In this document: piece after piece, positions 15,765 to 23,968 of the stretch
How the letters are laid out: each line of letters starts with the position of its first letter
Position numbering within the stretch: position 1 is the first letter of the stretch
NCBI RefSeq assembly: GCF_016907435.1
Contig: NZ_JAFBBZ010000001.1
Coordinates: forward strand, 930,001 to 994,000
Direction: 5' to 3'
Source: Nocardioides salarius
GTDB taxonomy: Bacteria; Actinomycetota; Actinomycetes; Propionibacteriales; Nocardioidaceae
Length of the DNA: 64,000 bases
Translations under genes and position numbers: made by a program
Notes under the pieces: generated by a model
What the model saw: only the letters and a program-made list of their open reading frames with translations
The model's database searches: none
What the model was told of the DNA's origin: nothing

Positions 15765-15832
15765 CGCGGCAGAAGCGTGCGTCTTCGAGCGCACGCTACG
15801 CGGCAGAAGCGGGCGCTTCGAGCGCACGGTAG
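15765..15832 (+). repeat. 34-bp tandem duplication
   Basis: Two near-identical copies beginning CGCGGCAGAAGCG at 15765 and 15799, each containing a GCTTCGAGCGCACG-like segment. The second copy carries the palindrome GAAGCGGGCGCTTC. Located between two leftward genes. Confidence 0.65.
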
Positions 15833-15866
15833 CGCGGCGTGAGCGGAAGTGCGCTCTGGCTTCGGC

Positions 15867-16217
15867 CTAGTAACTGTGCGTGAAGTAGGCCGAGCCTTTC
15901 AGGATGGCAGGGACCACGCCCACGGCCATCAGCAACAGGATCGGCGCGCGACGCGGTCCAGCCAGCGCGAAGCCGAGGGCAGCACCGCATCCCGCACCTG
16001 CGATCGCGCTGGCAATGAGCATGGGGAGGTCGCGCCTCAGCTGGTCGCCCGGATCAGTCTGGAAACCCCATCCGGTCATCGATACGGCGAAGAGCACGAC
16101 GAGGCCGGTCAGCGGCACGACGATGAATGCGACCAACAGTCGGACGAGCCACGCCTGAGGGCCGAGACCAGATGGCTGCACTGTGGGTAGAACAAGGGAC
16201 CGGTTGCTGGTCATCAC
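15867..16217 (-). CDS. Small integral membrane protein (116 aa)
   Basis: A 116-residue protein with three hydrophobic helices: about 26-47 (LLVAFIVVPLTGLVVLFAVS), 66-87 (MLIASAIAGAGCGAALGFAL) and 92-110 (PILLLMAVGVVPAILKGSAY). Two adjacent Met codons at the start make 16217 or 16214 possible. No known family. It is upstream of the secreted 263-aa gene on the same strand, about 258 bp away, with a tandem repeat between. Confidence 0.6.
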   Translation of the reverse strand: MMTSNRSLVLPTVQPSGLGPQAWLVRLLVAFIVVPLTGLVVLFAVSMTGWGFQTDPGDQLRRDLPMLIASAIAGAGCGAALGFALAGPRRAPILLLMAVGVVPAILKGSAYFTHSY

Positions 16218-16379
16218 GCCCCCTTCAACGACCGGCCCTGCAAGTTGTCACTCCGTCAGTTGCTTGGGCGGCGGCCAGAATGGACTTGGACGTCTGCCTG
16301 CGGACGTCGGGACTGCGTCACCTACCCGTGCAGCAGTCCCCACCGTCCTCGGTGACGGTGAACGTCTTGAGGCGGTAGG

Positions 16380-16520
16380 TCAGTCGCTGTTCGCGCACCC
16401 GTAGGTGGAGTCGTAGGTCTCGGTCGGGACGTTCCCGGTCTCGATGAGGTCCAGCGCGGCCTGGCGCACCGCAGGGCCGGGGTGCGGGGTGAGAATCCGC
16501 GGGGGCTGGTCGGTGCTCAT
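16380..16520 (-). pseudogene. Small ORF with apparent -1 frameshift
   Basis: ATG at 16520 opens 46 codons (MSTDQPPRILTPHPGPAVRQ, then AALDLIETGNVPTETYDSTY) ending at TGA 16382-16380. Coding character appears to continue in the -1 frame to a stop at 16318 (REQRLTYRLKTFTVTEDGGD then CCTGR), suggesting one about 68-residue gene with a single-base loss. Function unknown. Confidence 0.35.
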
Positions 16521-16605
16521 GGCATTGCTGTGTGCGGATTCGTGCCCGCGCCGCACCCGCGCTCGCTAGCGTGTCGCGCGGCCAACACCCGAGCAAAGGA
16601 AGTCG

Positions 16606-17010
16606 ATGTCGAAGAGGCAGGAGTACGCCGTCGCTCTCGCGGCGCTGTTCGTCGCGGTCGCCGGTGCGCTGATGCTGGTGATTCCCACCGATGCCTCAGG
16701 CATCGACTGCGGTTCCTGGGTAGCCCCGGAGTTCGACCGCGACAAGGTGCGCGAGGTGGTGCAGGAGGCCGAGGCGCTCGACGACTACCTCAGCACCAAT
16801 GACGGCACCATGTTCGAGGTAGACACCAGCGGCCTTAGTGCCTCAACGACGGCCCTTGTGATTGCCTACGCGAAGTGCGACGACGCCCTGGATGCCCGAC
16901 GCAACTGGGGCATCGGGGTCGGGGCGGCCGGAATCCTGTTGGCTTTCGTGCCGCTGGCGCTCATGTACCTGCGCGACCCGGAAGACCAAGAGGCCCCTGT
17001 CGCCTACTAG
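16606..17010 (+). CDS. Membrane protein with extracytoplasmic loop (134 aa)
   Basis: A 134-residue protein with two membrane segments, about 7-27 (YAVALAALFVAVAGALMLVI) and 101-120 (GIGVGAAGILLAFVPLALMY). They flank an acidic loop with two cysteines (IDCGSWV and YAKCDDA). GGAAG lies before the ATG. It is divergent from the small ORF at 16520. No family recognised; possibly a host-range or superinfection-type envelope protein, but this is speculation. Confidence 0.65.
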   Translation: MSKRQEYAVALAALFVAVAGALMLVIPTDASGIDCGSWVAPEFDRDKVREVVQEAEALDDYLSTNDGTMFEVDTSGLSASTTALVIAYAKCDDALDARRNWGIGVGAAGILLAFVPLALMYLRDPEDQEAPVAY

Positions 17011-17561
17011 CCAGAGCCGGACTTAGGAGGAGATCCGCAGGCCCTCCTCAGCGGCGGCGACCTCCATCCACTCGGGCGCATTCGGGTTTGGGGTGCGGGT
17101 CAGCATCTAGCCCCGGTGCGCAGGCTCAGTCACAGGCGCGTTCCCCTCCTACGCCGTCATCAAGCATGTGGCCCCGGACCCGGCTACGCCGCAGTGCGGC
17201 ACCCATGCCCCTCGCCCGGCCGACGTCCACGCCGCCGAGGTCGCCTTCCTCACCGGCGCCGCCCGCGACGCCGATTACCTCCTAGGTCTGACCAGCGCCC
17301 TGCTCGCCCAGGTTCGTCACCTCGAAGGTGCAGCCCAGCACCTCGCACTCGGCGGTCGCCTGGTAGCCACCGAGCAGGCGGGCTGAAAACTTCTGACGCC
17401 CCGTGTGCTGACGACCGGCGAAAACGCAACGGCGTGACACGCCAGGAGAACGAATCTGCAACGGCGACCCCGCGAACCTGCAACGGGACCGCGCGGAACG
17501 CGGCAGATCCGGACGCTTGCGGAAGTCCGACTAGACCTCGGTCCCGACAGATCGCTCAGTC
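17011..17561. other. 550-bp region with one weak ORF
   Basis: The only candidate is a plus-strand frame at about 17168-17386 (72 codons, GTG start: APRPADVHAAEVAFLTGAAR, then DADYLLGLTSALLAQVRHLE). It is helical and plausible but has no clear RBS and no known family. The rest shows no convincing gene. Confidence 0.35.
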
Positions 17562-17813
17562 CTACGCCGCCCGGTCGATGCCCAGCGCGCGGCGCAGTTG
17601 GTGCTGGTCGAGGGGCTGGCCGAAGACCGCAGAGTCGGCTTCGAGCATGTCGCTCTCCTCGAGGGTGCCGAACGGAACGGGGTCGAACCCGAGGTCGTCG
17701 ACGAGCTCGGGCACCGTGTCGACTGCTCCGGGGTCATCGCCCGCGATGGCGAGGGAGACGCGGTCGGGGGCTCCGGTAGGTCGGGGTAGTTCTTCGAGTT
17801 GGTGGTTGCTCAT
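17562..17813 (-). pseudogene. C-terminal fragment of an NAD(P)-binding F420-type reductase
   Basis: This 83-codon ORF encodes VSLAIAGDDPGAVDTVPELV, DDLGFDPVPFGTLEESDMLE and ADSAVFGQ. That is the end of the dinucleotide-binding domain seen in NADPH-dependent F420 reductase/dehydrogenase-type proteins (usually about 200 residues). The Rossmann GxGxxG part is absent, so it is a truncated relic. It sits just downstream of the oxidoreductase operon (gap 61 bp, same strand) and was probably its last gene before a deletion. Confidence 0.6.
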
Positions 17814-17874
17814 CCGAAGTCCTCTCGCGTGGTTGTAAGGAGGGGGTGGGGAGGAGGCGCCTCATCCGTAGGGG

Positions 17875-18726
17875 TCAGACCCAACTGCGCATGGTGGTCT
17901 CGAGGGTCTCGGTGGGGTGTCCGATGAGCCGTGCGAGGTCGCCCGAGGTAGGGGCCATGGCGCCGTCGCGAATGTTGGCGTTGAGGGTGACGATGAAGGC
18001 GGCGGTGCCTTCGTCGAGGCCGAAGGCGAGGAGTTCCTCGCGCTCCTGCTCGGCCGTGAGCGCCTCGTAGCGCACCGGGGTGCCAAGCACGTCTGCCGCG
18101 GTGGCGGCGAACTCGTCGAAGGACCAGGCGGTGTCGCCGGACAGCTCGTAGGCCTTGCCTTCGTGACCGGGGGTGCTCAGCACGACGGCTGCCGCCTCGG
18201 CGAAGTCCATGCGGGCAGCGGTGGCGATACGGCCGTCGGAGATGCTGTTGGCGATGACACCTCGTTCGCGGGCGCCGGCGAAGTCCTGTTGGTGGTTCTC
18301 GGTGTACCAGCCGTTGCGCAGGAAGGTCACGGGGCTGCCTGAGGCGGTCACGAGCTCCTCGGTCGCCTTATGGTCGGCGGCGAGCTCGAGGATGGTCGTC
18401 GGCGCTTCCAGGCCCGAGGTGTACACGAGGTGTGGGACGCCGGCCTGGCGGGCGGCGTCGATGGCGCGGCCGTGTTGGGCCACGCGGTCTCCGGGGCCGA
18501 AGGAGACCAGGAGGAGTTTGTCGACGCCGGCAAGGGTCTTGGCGGTGGCTTCGATGTCGTCGAGGTTGAGGATGGCGGTGCGGAGCCCGCGGTCGGCGTA
18601 GACCTGGAGGCGTTCGGTGTTGCGTCCGAGGGCGAGGATGTCGCCGGCGGGGGTGCCGCGCTCGAGGAGGGCGTCGATGGTGTGGGCGCCGAGCTTTCCG
18701 GTGGCGCCGATGATGGCGATGCTCAT
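17875..18726 (-). CDS. NmrA/QorB-like NAD(P)H:quinone oxidoreductase
   Basis: A 283-residue atypical SDR. The N-terminal Rossmann motif GATGKLGAHTIDALL (about 7-21) binds NAD(P). The sequence follows the QorB/YtfG pattern (VDKLLLVSFGPGDRV, HLVYTSGLEAPTTILELAAD, FLRNGWYTENH, then YELSGDTAWSFDEFAATAAD), indicating two-electron reduction of quinones or sensing of redox state. It lies last among the intact genes of the TetR-controlled operon, 21 bp after the preceding stop. Confidence 0.85.
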   Translation of the reverse strand: MSIAIIGATGKLGAHTIDALLERGTPAGDILALGRNTERLQVYADRGLRTAILNLDDIEATAKTLAGVDKLLLVSFGPGDRVAQHGRAIDAARQAGVPHLVYTSGLEAPTTILELAADHKATEELVTASGSPVTFLRNGWYTENHQQDFAGARERGVIANSISDGRIATAARMDFAEAAAVVLSTPGHEGKAYELSGDTAWSFDEFAATAADVLGTPVRYEALTAEQEREELLAFGLDEGTAAFIVTLNANIRDGAMAPTSGDLARLIGHPTETLETTMRSWV

Positions 18727-18747
18727 GAAGGGTTCCTCTGGTGGGGG

Positions 18748-19404
18748 TCAGTTGCTGATGGCGGGTGCGCGACGGATGTAGGTGGTGTCGTCGACCTGGG
18801 CGGCGGTGAACGTGGCGATGTCGGCGCGGGAGATGGCGAAACCGAGCTTGTCTGTGCCGAAGAACCCGACGCGGAGCCCGGAGCCGCCGGGGCTGCTCGT
18901 CTTGGGGGTGTCCTTCGGGGCGATGAACCGGACGATGGTCCAGTCGAGGTCGGATGCCATCACGGGGCCGGTCATGCCGTGGATCTCGTCGTAGGCGCGG
19001 CGCATGAAGGTGCGCGGCATGAACCCGATGAGGCGGGTGACAGCCGTGGGCTTCTCCTGCGGGTCGAGGACCGCGGGGGTGGCGTGGCTGATGTAGCGGG
19101 TCACGCCGTGGCGCTTCATCGCATCCAGGATGTGGCGGGTGCCCTCGAGGAGCGGCAGCCCGGTGGCCTTGCGGTCCATGCTCGGGCCCAAGGCGCTGAC
19201 GACGGCGTCGGCACCGGCGACGGCGGTGTCGATGGCGTCTGCGTCCGACATCTCACCGATGACGACGCGGACCCGGTCGCCCCAGCTGCTGGGGACCTTG
19301 GCGGCGTTGCGGGCGTAGGCGGTGACGGTGTGGCCGCGGTTGAGGAGCTCGGCGACAGTGAGGGAGCCGATGGCGCCGGTGGCGCCGAAGACGGTGACGT
19401 TCAT
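18748..19404 (-). CDS. NAD(P)-dependent SDR/NmrA family protein
   Basis: A 218-residue protein with the Rossmann motif VFGATGAIGSLTVAELLNRG at residues 4-23 and SDR-type middle and C-terminal segments (AVVSALGPS, YISHATPAVLDPQE, DLDWTIVRF, ISRADIATFTAAQVDD). These match NAD(P)H-binding proteins of the YwnB/BVR-B type, which reduce flavin, biliverdin-like or quinone compounds. It is in the same operon as the two neighbouring oxidoreductases. Confidence 0.83.
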   Translation of the reverse strand: MNVTVFGATGAIGSLTVAELLNRGHTVTAYARNAAKVPSSWGDRVRVVIGEMSDADAIDTAVAGADAVVSALGPSMDRKATGLPLLEGTRHILDAMKRHGVTRYISHATPAVLDPQEKPTAVTRLIGFMPRTFMRRAYDEIHGMTGPVMASDLDWTIVRFIAPKDTPKTSSPGGSGLRVGFFGTDKLGFAISRADIATFTAAQVDDTTYIRRAPAISN

Positions 19405-19530
19405 GCGGGTGGTTCTCCTGACGGAGTCAGAGGGGCGGCTTGGAGGCAGGCTCGCGGTGGCGCGGGCCGGCGGGCGACCTGGTCGAGCAGGCCCGCGCTC
19501 AGGGGGCGTGAGGGGAGGCGTGGGGCAGCG

Positions 19531-20463
19531 TCAGCGGGTGATGAGGACCTTGCCGAGGGTGCCGTCGGCGAAGAGCGCGAACGCCTCCTGGGTGCGGTCG
19601 AGCGGAACGCTGGCCTCGACGTTGACGCGCAGGTTGCCCTGGGCGACGTGGTCGAGCAGGGCGGCGAGCTTGTCGGCGGTCGCGGCGGCCATGATGGGGG
19701 CGAGCGTGACGTCGTCGCGGCCGAGCTGCTCGGCGGTGGCGCCGAGGGTGGTGGCCACGGCGCCGCCGGCGCGGAGGGTCTGGCCGATGGTGGCGGCGTC
19801 GCCGGCGGAGTGCAGGGCCTTGTCGACGCCTTCGGGGGCGTGCTCGCGAACCGCGACTGCGACGCCGCCCGACCAGTCCACGGTGTGCGTGGCGCCGAGG
19901 CTGCGGACGTACTCGTCCTCGGTGCCGGGTCGGGCGGTGGCGATGACAGTGGCGCCGGCGGCGCGGGCGAGCTGGAGGGCGATGGAGCCGACGCCGCCGG
20001 TGGCGCCGGAGACGAGGACGACGTCGCCGGGCTGCACGTCGAGCGCTGCGACAGCGTCGTGGGCGGCGATGCCGGCCAGGCCGATGACGGCGGCGTCGGT
20101 GACGCCCACGCCTTCTGGGACCTTGGTGACGGCGTCGGCGGTGACGGCGACGTGGTCGGCGAACGCGCCGGTGCGGGGGCCGAGGTACATGCCGGGGATG
20201 ACGCCGGCGACCCGGTCGCCGACCGCCACGGTCTCGACACCGTCGCCGACGGCGGACACGGTGCCGACGAAGTCGCGGCCCAGGACGACGGGGAACTCGT
20301 GGGGCAGCATGTCGAAGACGTAGCCCGCGGCCACGGAGAGGTCGAAGCCGTTGACCGAGGCAGCCTCGACGTCGACGAGGACCTCACCGGCGCCCACGTC
20401 GGGGTTGGGCAGGTCGGACGGGGCGGGCTGGGTGTCGCGGGCGGTGAGGGCATAGGCCTTCAT
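19531..20463 (-). CDS. NADP-dependent quinone oxidoreductase (MDR family, zinc-free)
   Basis: A 310-residue medium-chain reductase. The GroES-like N-terminal domain (VEAASVNGFDLSVAAG, VLGRDFVGTVSAVGDGVETV) lacks the structural and catalytic cysteine zinc ligands, as in quinone oxidoreductases. The Rossmann part has VLVSGATGGVGSIALQLARA. It is expected to transfer hydride from NADPH to quinones or enones. It lies 66 bp after the DoxX gene; the 127-bp gap to the following SDR shows no gene. Confidence 0.87.
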   Translation of the reverse strand: MKAYALTARDTQPAPSDLPNPDVGAGEVLVDVEAASVNGFDLSVAAGYVFDMLPHEFPVVLGRDFVGTVSAVGDGVETVAVGDRVAGVIPGMYLGPRTGAFADHVAVTADAVTKVPEGVGVTDAAVIGLAGIAAHDAVAALDVQPGDVVLVSGATGGVGSIALQLARAAGATVIATARPGTEDEYVRSLGATHTVDWSGGVAVAVREHAPEGVDKALHSAGDAATIGQTLRAGGAVATTLGATAEQLGRDDVTLAPIMAAATADKLAALLDHVAQGNLRVNVEASVPLDRTQEAFALFADGTLGKVLITR

Positions 20464-20529
20464 GGGGTTCCTCCTGGTTTGTGGATGCTGGCGGGGTGCT
20501 GCTCGGATGGTTGCGTGGGGCTGGCCTGG

Positions 20530-20883
20530 TCAGGCGGTGACGATGCGGAGCACGAGCACTGCGATGGACAGCGCGAGCGGGACCAGCGGCATGGCGACGC
20601 CCCTGGTGTCGCGCACGCGCAGGTGGCCGATGACGGCACCGACGAAGTAGGCGGTCAGGCCGCCGGCGGCGGCGATGCCGAGAGGGGCGTTCCACAGGCC
20701 GGCGACGATGCCGACGGCGCCGGCGATCTCGAGGGCGGCGAGGACCGGCAGGGCGGTCATCGGGACGCCGACAGTGCCGTGGATGGTGGTGACGACCTGC
20801 TCGTTCTTGCGGAGCTTCATGACGCCGGAGTTCACGGCGATGAGGGCGAGCAGAGCGGTGACGATGACAAGGGCGATGAACAC
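20530..20883 (-). CDS. DoxX-like membrane protein
   Basis: A 117-residue protein with four hydrophobic helices. The DoxX-type pattern (SGVMKLRKNEQVVTTIHGTV after helix 1, ALEIAGAVGIVAGLW in the middle, IGHLRVRDTRG before the last helix) is clear. Such proteins are often found beside oxidoreductases and electron-transfer genes. It is second in the operon after the flavin-dependent enzyme and may help couple redox steps to the membrane. Confidence 0.83.
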   Translation of the reverse strand: MFIALVIVTALLALIAVNSGVMKLRKNEQVVTTIHGTVGVPMTALPVLAALEIAGAVGIVAGLWNAPLGIAAAGGLTAYFVGAVIGHLRVRDTRGVAMPLVPLALSIAVLVLRIVTA

Positions 20884-20936
20884 GGGTTCTCCTGGTGGTG
20901 ACGTGCGGGTGGGGTCGAGGGGGCTAGCCCCGGTGC

Positions 20937-21986
20937 CTACTGGCCGAGCTCCTTGCGGACCTGCGGGAGGACCTGGGTGCCAAGGAGCTCGATGCTCTTG
21001 AGGTAGTCGGCGTGCGGCATGCCGCCGACGTCCATCTGCAGGATCTGGCGGTCGTGACCGAGGAGCTGGTGCAGGTGAAGGATGCGGTCGGCGACCTCGT
21101 TGGGGCTGCCGGCGAAGACCATCCCGCCGGGCTGCATCGCGGCCTCGCGACCCAACGGCGCCATGCCGGGTCGGCCGACCTCGGCGGCGCCGGTGGCGAA
21201 CATCTTGAGCTCGTGCTCGAGGTAGGTCGCCTTTGCGGCGGCGTTGTCGGGTCCGACGAACCCGTGAACGGCGACAGCGATGCCGGCGTCCTCGCTCGGG
21301 TGGCCCATCTCAGCCCATGCGCTGCGGTAGGCGTGGCCGTACTGGGCCCAGTGCTGCGGGGTGCCGCCCAAGATGCCGAGGAACATCGGCACGCCGAGCT
21401 CGACGGCACGGCCCACCGAGCTGGGGCTGCCGCCTGTGCCGAGCCAGATCCGCAGCGGCTGCTCCGGGCGAGGAACGATGAGCGCGTCGGCCAGAGGGCG
21501 CTCGCGGTGCGGGCCGTCCCACGTGAGCCGCTCGTTCGCGTTGAGGGCGAGGAGCATCTCGAACTTGGAGGCGTACAGCAGGTCGTAGTCGCCCTCGTCG
21601 TAGTCGAAGAGCCCGAACGTGATGGACGACGACCCACGTCCGGCCACCGCCTCAACGCGACCCGGGGCCAGAGCAGATGCGGTGGCGAGCTGCTGAAAAA
21701 CCCGCACCGGGTCATCGGTCGACAGCACCGTCACGGTGGTGCCCAGCTTGATGCGCTGCGTGGACGCGGCGGCAGCGACCACCATCGACGTCGGCGACGA
21801 CAGCGGCATCGAGGCGGTGTGGTGCTCCCCGAAGCCAAAGAAGTCCAAGCCCACCTCCTCAGCCAGGTGCACGGCCTCCAGGGCCTCGCGGATGGCCTGA
21901 GCGGTCGAGCCGTAGCCGCCGCCAGAGTCGCTGTGACTGGTGCGGGGAGTGTTGCCGAACGTGTAGACGCCGAGCTCGAAGCTCAT
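20937..21986 (-). CDS. LLM-class flavin-dependent oxidoreductase
   Basis: A 349-residue luciferase-like monooxygenase. Features are the N-terminal GVYTFG strand, GLDFFGFGEHHTASMPLSSP, KLGTTVTVLSTDDPVRVFQQ, GRVEAVAGRGSS and RIWLGTGGSP, all typical of the TIM-barrel flavin-binding group that uses FMN or F420. The substrate cannot be read. It is the first enzyme gene after the TetR regulator (only 1 bp between genes), so it is probably directly controlled by it. Confidence 0.88.
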   Translation of the reverse strand: MSFELGVYTFGNTPRTSHSDSGGGYGSTAQAIREALEAVHLAEEVGLDFFGFGEHHTASMPLSSPTSMVVAAAASTQRIKLGTTVTVLSTDDPVRVFQQLATASALAPGRVEAVAGRGSSSITFGLFDYDEGDYDLLYASKFEMLLALNANERLTWDGPHRERPLADALIVPRPEQPLRIWLGTGGSPSSVGRAVELGVPMFLGILGGTPQHWAQYGHAYRSAWAEMGHPSEDAGIAVAVHGFVGPDNAAAKATYLEHELKMFATGAAEVGRPGMAPLGREAAMQPGGMVFAGSPNEVADRILHLHQLLGHDRQILQMDVGGMPHADYLKSIELLGTQVLPQVRKELGQ

Positions 21987-21987
21987 C

Positions 21988-22737
21988 TCAGTGGTCCTTC
22001 TCAGAAGCGGAACGGGTGCTGGTCTTGGCGTTGCTGGCCGGTGAGGTCTGGGGGCACACGGGCTCCTTGGTGCCCTTGGTCTTGCGGATGCTGGCGCCGA
22101 GTCGGTGCTCGCTGTTGCGTCGCATCGCCTCCTCGGTGCCCGGTGCGCCGGGTGCGACCGGGCCGTTGGTGGCGGCGCTGGCGCGCAGGCCGTCGAGGAG
22201 CACGTGCAGGAGCCGGGCGGACGCCTGCTCGGAGATGTCGTGGGTGCGCTCGACGAGGCCCGCGTTCGCCATCAGCAGCAGCACGACGTCCTGGGTGGTG
22301 AAGTCGTCGCGCAGCACGCCAGCGGTGCGAGCGCGGGCGACCAGCTTCACCAGCCCCTTGAACGCGCGCGCCCGGACGTCCTCGATCTCGGGGGCGCGAG
22401 CGACGTCCATCGTCACCAGGTCGGCCATGCCGCGGTCGCGCGTCTGCATGGCGCCGACCGCGGTGACGTAGGACGCGAACCCGTCCCACGGGTCCGGGTT
22501 AGCCAGGGCCGCCTCCACGGCGTCGAGCTCCTCGACCATGCGCTCGGCGAACACCGCCTCGATGAGGTCGCCTCGCGTGGCGAAGCGCCGGTACAGGGTT
22601 GCGTTGCCTGTGCCTGCGAGGCGGGCGATGTCGTCCAACGGGGCGTCAAGCCCGTGCTCGGCGAACACCGTACGGGCGGCTTCGACGATGGCGGCCCGGT
22701 TGCGGGCGGCGTCTGCTCTCAGCTCCATGGTCATCAC
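21988..22737 (-). CDS. TetR-family transcriptional repressor
   Basis: A 249-residue regulator. Residues about 12-58 form the TetR helix-turn-helix (RAAIVEAARTVFAEHGLDAP, LDDIARLAGTGNATLYRRFA). A helical ligand domain follows, with an unusual basic Lys/Thr-rich tail of about 45 residues. It starts the operon 17875-22737. A perfect inverted repeat (22746-22771) lies just upstream of its start, so autorepression lifted by an electrophile or quinone-like ligand is likely. Three possible starts lie within four codons (MMTM). Confidence 0.92.
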   Translation of the reverse strand: MMTMELRADAARNRAAIVEAARTVFAEHGLDAPLDDIARLAGTGNATLYRRFATRGDLIEAVFAERMVEELDAVEAALANPDPWDGFASYVTAVGAMQTRDRGMADLVTMDVARAPEIEDVRARAFKGLVKLVARARTAGVLRDDFTTQDVVLLLMANAGLVERTHDISEQASARLLHVLLDGLRASAATNGPVAPGAPGTEEAMRRNSEHRLGASIRKTKGTKEPVCPQTSPASNAKTSTRSASEKDH

Positions 22738-22745
22738 AACCTACG

Positions 22746-22771
22746 TCAAGTGGGGGACATTCCCCACTTGA
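22746..22771. promoter_or_regulatory. TetR operator candidate upstream of the redox operon
   Basis: Perfect inverted repeat TCAAGTGGGG (22746-22755) and CCCCACTTGA (22762-22771) with a 6-bp spacer GACATT, 9 bp upstream of the repressor start codon. Arm length and position are typical of a TetR-family self-operator. Confidence 0.8.
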
Positions 22772-23317
22772 AGGAGAATCTCTGGGCGGGTGGTCGCCAG
22801 ACCCCTCGACCTGACCTCCCGGAGGTTCGCAGCCAGTGGCGGTGGGGCGCGGTGACGGCACTCGCGGTGGCACCGGTGCTGCGGTGGGCCACGCCTCACG
22901 AGTACGCCAGGCTGAAGCAGCAGGCAGCAGAGCACCCCCGGTGGTGGAACCGGCGGCCGAAGCCAAGGTTGCAATGAACCCGATCGTGGAGCGAGCCTCC
23001 GTTCGCGCGTCGGCGCACCAGGCGACTCGCTGACTTGAGTGTGGGCAGTGCGCACTCATCTCGGCAGATGAGTGAGCTTCGGTCTCTATAGCGACACACC
23101 CAGACGGCCGCACCTCCGACGTCGCCAAGCTGCACGAGTGGCAGCGCCGCGAGGTAGGGGAGGTGTCGGGCTGGTGGGGGCCGTCATGGTCTACGGACCG
23201 GAGGGGCAGTACCGCGACCTCGTGCCTGCTGATCGGCTCGTGTCGCCGGTCTACTGCGGGCGGCTGCCCGGTGGGGAGATTCGGGACCGGGAGGAGTGCG
23301 GGGTGTCGGGCCCCTGT
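22772..23317. other. 546-bp region with one possible short ORF
   Basis: A plus-strand frame ending at 22977 has coding character (VTALAVAPVLRWATPHEYAR, then LKQQAAEHPRWWNRRPKPRL), perhaps from GTG 22852 (41 codons). No good RBS is seen, and it could be the remnant of a longer gene. Nothing else convincing on either strand. Confidence 0.35.
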
Positions 23318-23551
23318 CTAGAGAGGCTCGCCGCAACTCGCGCAGACGTCTTCACCGTTCTCATAGATGCCGCCGCAGCAGTAGGTGGCGAAACCAGAGG
23401 CGCACTCGTTGCAACCGAAGTCCGGGGAGAAGTCGTTATCTTCGTCCAGGTCGGCTCCGCAGAACGAGCACTCGTCAAGGTCCCCACCACCACCGCTGCC
23501 TGCCGCGCCGCCGTTGCCGCCCAATCCAGCAAGCCGTCCCCAAATGCCCAT
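23318..23551 (-). CDS. Zinc-ribbon protein with glycine-rich N-terminus (77 aa)
   Basis: Start ATG 23551 gives MGIWGRLAGLGGNGGAAGSG and then a cysteine-rich part: CSFCG, CNEC, CC and CASCG, enough for two zinc knuckles. An in-frame start at 23590 would add 13 residues; neither has a strong RBS. The acidic linker DLDEDNDFSPDFG separates the knuckles. It may act through protein-protein or nucleic-acid contacts. It is isolated within the cargo region. Confidence 0.55.
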   Translation of the reverse strand: MGIWGRLAGLGGNGGAAGSGGGGDLDECSFCGADLDEDNDFSPDFGCNECASGFATYCCGGIYENGEDVCASCGEPL

Positions 23552-23590
23552 ACCGAAGAAGATAAGCCCGCGGTGGTCGCCTGTCCGCAT

Positions 23591-23968
23591 GTCGGCTATT
23601 CCGGATGTTCGGGTTGGCGCCGCTAGGCGGCGGAGTAGCGCACCTCACACGTAGGGCTGGGGCCCCGGCTCGGGCCTTGAGGGCGACTTCGCTTCGTTGG
23701 CTGTCGCCGCACACTCCGACGCTCGGCCGACCGCCTTCGCCGAAACCCATGCTCTGCGTCCGTCCCAGAGCTGCCTCAGGCATGTCACGCGAACGCCGCT
23801 CGACGCAATGACGGCGACCGAGACCAGTGTGCCGGTTGCTCGGCGTCAAGCCCCCCGCCCCCAGGAGACGGACCTTACGACGGGGTCGGCGTGGGAACCG
23901 AGGTCACCCGGTCGAGGGGCACGGAACGGTCATGAGTCCGTTTCCTGATGTGGCCCCTGGGCGGCAGA
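23591..23968. other. 378-bp stretch without a recognisable gene
   Basis: ORFs here on both strands are arginine/proline rich frames typical of non-coding high-GC DNA. No RBS-supported start is seen. Confidence 0.45.
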
